Shown here in pieces: positions 62,010 through 64,000 of a DNA stretch of 64,000 nt (positions are counted from its first letter, which is position 1; each line of letters begins with the position of its first letter). Location: NCBI RefSeq assembly GCF_017743975.1, contig NZ_JAGHRC010000006.1, positions 124,001-188,000 of the forward strand. The letters run 5' to 3'. The notes under the pieces were generated by a model. The model saw only the letters and a list, made by a program, of their open reading frames with translations, did not search any database and was not told where the DNA came from. A program made the translations under genes and the position numbers. The stretch is from Ruegeria sp. R14_0 (GTDB taxonomy: Bacteria; Pseudomonadota; Alphaproteobacteria; Rhodobacterales; Rhodobacteraceae).

Positions 62010-63292
62010 CCGCGCTGGAATTTGACGCCCAAAATCTGTGGCACCCTTACACAAACGTTCTGAACCCCGGCCCGATGCACCTGATCACCGAGGCGGACGG
62101 GGTCTGGCTGACCCGTGAGGATGGCACCCGGATGATCGACGCCATGTCGTCATGGTGGTGCGCGGTGCACGGGCATCGTCATCCTGCGATCACAGCGGCG
62201 ATGCAGGCGCAGTTGCAACAGATGCCACATGTGATGTTCGGGGGCCTGACTCATAACCCGGCGATTGAGCTCGGGCGCACCTTGGTGGATCTGCTGCCCG
62301 ATGGCCTTGACCGGATTTTCTATAGCGACAGCGGATCGGTCGCGATCGAGGTCGCGTTGAAAATGGCCGTTCAGTATCAGATGGCGCTGGGGAACACCGG
62401 ACGCACGCAATTCGCCACGATCCGGGGCGGCTATCATGGCGATACGTGGAAGGCGATGAGTGTCTGTGACCCCGTAAACGGCATGCACGGGCTGTTTAGC
62501 GGGGCGCTCTCGATCCAGCATTTCCTGCCGCGTCCGCCCATCTCGTTCGATGAGGACTGGACGGATGATTCCAGTTTGAACGGGCTGGACGCATTGGAGG
62601 AACTGCTGGAGGACAAGGCGGATCAGATCGCGGCGCTGATCCTCGAACCCGTGGTACAAGGCGCGGGTGGTATGTACTTCTATCACCCCAAGTGGCTGAT
62701 GCGCGCGCAAGAGCTGTGCAAGGCTCATGATGTGCTCGTGATTTTTGATGAAATCGCCACTGGTTTCGGTCGTACAGGCGAGTTGTTTGCGATGCAGCAC
62801 GCGGGCGTTGTTCCTGACATCGTCTGCCTCGGCAAGGCGCTGACCGGCGGGCACATCACTTTGTCCGCGACCGTTGCCACCGAGATGGTCGCCCGCAGGA
62901 TCGGTGAAAGCGAGGCCGGTGTTCTGATGCATGGTCCGACCTATATGGCGAACCCGCTGGCTTGCGCGGCCGCTCTGGCAAGCCTGAACCAGTTGTCCGT
63001 TCGGGATTGGCGCGCCGAGGTTGATGGCATTGCCGAACAAATGAAGCAAGAGCTTGCCCCTGCGCGCGACTTGCCCGGTGTCGCTGATGTGCGTGTTCTT
63101 GGCGCTATCGGGGTCATTGAGATGGAGCAATGGGTTGACCCGTCGGTTGCCCATTCTTTGGCACCGGAAACAGGCGTTTGGCTACGGCCATTTGCACGCA
63201 ACATCTACTGCATGCCACCCTTCATTATCTCAGCTGATGAACTCAGCCGTGTGACCGCGGCAATGGTTTCGCTGGTTCGGGGCATGTCATGA
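62006..63292 (+). CDS. bioA: Adenosylmethionine--8-amino-7-oxononanoate transaminase
   Basis: The 428-residue class III aminotransferase uses S-adenosylmethionine as amino donor to make DAPA. It begins with the BioA-specific HPYTNVLNPGPMHLI and has SSWWCAVHGHRHP, DSGSVAIEVALKMA, the Asp in LVIFDEIATGFGRTG and the PLP Lys in CLGKALTGGH. Length is normal. It overlaps bioD and bioG by 4 bp. The start codon is GTG at 62006. Confidence 0.95.
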   Translation: MTALEFDAQNLWHPYTNVLNPGPMHLITEADGVWLTREDGTRMIDAMSSWWCAVHGHRHPAITAAMQAQLQQMPHVMFGGLTHNPAIELGRTLVDLLPDGLDRIFYSDSGSVAIEVALKMAVQYQMALGNTGRTQFATIRGGYHGDTWKAMSVCDPVNGMHGLFSGALSIQHFLPRPPISFDEDWTDDSSLNGLDALEELLEDKADQIAALILEPVVQGAGGMYFYHPKWLMRAQELCKAHDVLVIFDEIATGFGRTGELFAMQHAGVVPDIVCLGKALTGGHITLSATVATEMVARRIGESEAGVLMHGPTYMANPLACAAALASLNQLSVRDWRAEVDGIAEQMKQELAPARDLPGVADVRVLGAIGVIEMEQWVDPSVAHSLAPETGVWLRPFARNIYCMPPFIISADELSRVTAAMVSLVRGMS

Positions 63293-63909
63293 ATCAGAGA
63301 TGGTTGTCGCGCAATGGTACGAATGATCTGATCCTGATCTTTGGCGGGTGGGCGCTGGGAGCCGCGCCATTTGCAGGCCTTATCGGGGGTGCAGATGTGC
63401 TGTTCGTTGATGACTATGCCCAGTTGGACGATCCGCTGCCGGATCTTGAACAATATGACCAGGTTGATCTGATCGCCTTTTCCTTTGGCGTTGCCTCAGC
63501 GGGCCATTGGTTGGCACAAACTGGATTCCGCCCTAATCGCATGGTTGCGGTCAGCGGCACCTTGCGTCCAGCAGACCCTGAGCACGGTATTGCCCCGGAT
63601 ATGATCCGCGCCACGGCAGACAATCTGACCGAAAGCAGCTTTGCCAAGTTCTGTCGTCGCGCGGGTTTGGATGGGCCCGCACCTGAGATTGACATAGCCG
63701 CTGCGCAGGCCGAACTTCTCGCCGTGATTGACCGTGGCGATGCCCCACACGCGGCGTTCGACCGGATCTGGATTCCTGAACGGGACCGGGTCATTCCGAC
63801 GCTCGCTCAAGAGGCCGCTTGGGCCGATCAACTTGACGCCGTGCGCAGAATTGCTGCCCCGCATGTTCCATTTCGTGGTGGCCAAAGCTGGCAGGAGTGG
63901 TTGTCATGA
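63289..63909 (+). CDS. bioG: Pimeloyl-[ACP] methyl ester esterase BioG
   Basis: The 206-residue alpha/beta hydrolase is of the DUF452/BioG type: GGWALG near residues 20-25, nucleophile Ser in AFSFGVASAG, and a late His in APHVPFRGG. BioG removes the methyl group from pimeloyl-ACP methyl ester, ending the BioC-BioG part of pimelate synthesis; it replaces BioH of E. coli. It overlaps bioA by 4 bp and bioC by 4 bp. Confidence 0.85.
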   Translation: MNQRWLSRNGTNDLILIFGGWALGAAPFAGLIGGADVLFVDDYAQLDDPLPDLEQYDQVDLIAFSFGVASAGHWLAQTGFRPNRMVAVSGTLRPADPEHGIAPDMIRATADNLTESSFAKFCRRAGLDGPAPEIDIAAAQAELLAVIDRGDAPHAAFDRIWIPERDRVIPTLAQEAAWADQLDAVRRIAAPHVPFRGGQSWQEWLS

Positions 63910-64000
63910 ACGCTCAGATCAGTGACCGGGTACAACGCAGCTTCAGCCGCAGTTTTCGCAGCTACCATGCCTCGGCGAGCCAACAGGCCGAAATCGCGGA
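63906..64000 (+). CDS. bioC: Malonyl-ACP O-methyltransferase BioC, N-terminal part (runs off window)
   Basis: About 31 residues are visible. They start MNAQISDRVQRSFSRSFRSY and end in HASASQQAEIA, the recognisable N-terminal helix of BioC (RSFSRxxxxYHxxAxxQ) before the SAM-binding fold. It overlaps bioG by 4 bp and lies in the biotin operon, which supports the call. BioC methylates malonyl-ACP to start pimelate synthesis. Confidence 0.85.
   Translation, partial: MNAQISDRVQRSFSRSFRSYHASASQQAEIA

Noticed and set aside
62150..63154. Minus-strand frame of 334 codons opposite bioA
   Set aside because: Shadow of bioA; composition is unlike a real protein and no start signal.

Overview
The window looks like a chromosomal segment of an alphaproteobacterium, most likely the Roseobacter group of the Rhodobacteraceae. 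This is inferred from the gene families present (DUF1612 regulator, DUF2793 protein, BioG-type biotin operon with a BioR-like box, STAS-fused MlaE, choline-O-sulfatase with BKACE and quaternary-amine oxygenase), moderately high GC and densely packed operons with 4-bp overlaps. No rRNA, tRNA, CRISPR array, insertion sequence or prophage was recognised.

Layout. 1-2431: the end of a probable anti-sigma factor, a DUF1612-type regulator and a convergent LysR regulator. 2539-7884: a phytanoyl-CoA dioxygenase-like enzyme, the GDP-L-fucose pair gmd-fcl, a DUF2793 protein and galU, which together suggest surface polysaccharide synthesis. 8196-13561: an oligopeptide ABC transporter operon on the minus strand (oppA, oppB, oppC, fused oppDF), with a hairpin after oppA and a terminator after oppDF. 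13962-22671: a lytic transglycosylase, the quinol oxidase operon cyoABCD followed directly by an EmrAB-type efflux pair, and two overlapping crcB fluoride-channel genes. 22888-26986: an FMN-dependent glutamate-synthase-like membrane protein, then an ECF sigma factor overlapping a membrane-anchored VWA protein. 27032-30942: an Mla/MCE lipid-transport operon. 31180-35405: an FGly-type sulfatase or phosphonate ester hydrolase and a hybrid histidine kinase with an OmpR-type regulator.

35455-50300 is the most unusual block. A minus-strand operon encodes a 1273-residue Ig-repeat adhesin, a SapC-family protein, a TolC-like lipoprotein and a type I secretion ATPase and adaptor. A divergent gene encodes a beta-propeller/RTX/dockerin-like protein and is followed convergently by a second type I secretion pair. 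The adhesin carries a domain that reads like a cohesin and the divergent protein ends in dockerin-type calcium loops, so the two may form a non-cellulosomal cohesin-dockerin surface complex exported by type I secretion.

50474-59103: a GlxA/AraC-type regulator and a tightly coupled seven-gene catabolic operon (Rieske quaternary-amine oxygenase, choline-O-sulfatase, SDR, BKACE, aldehyde dehydrogenase, second SDR, carnitine-dehydrogenase-like enzyme), probably for a choline- or carnitine-related osmolyte. 59282-64000: the biotin operon bioBFDAGC, each gene overlapping the next by 4 bp, with a BioR-type palindrome upstream; bioC runs off the end of the window.
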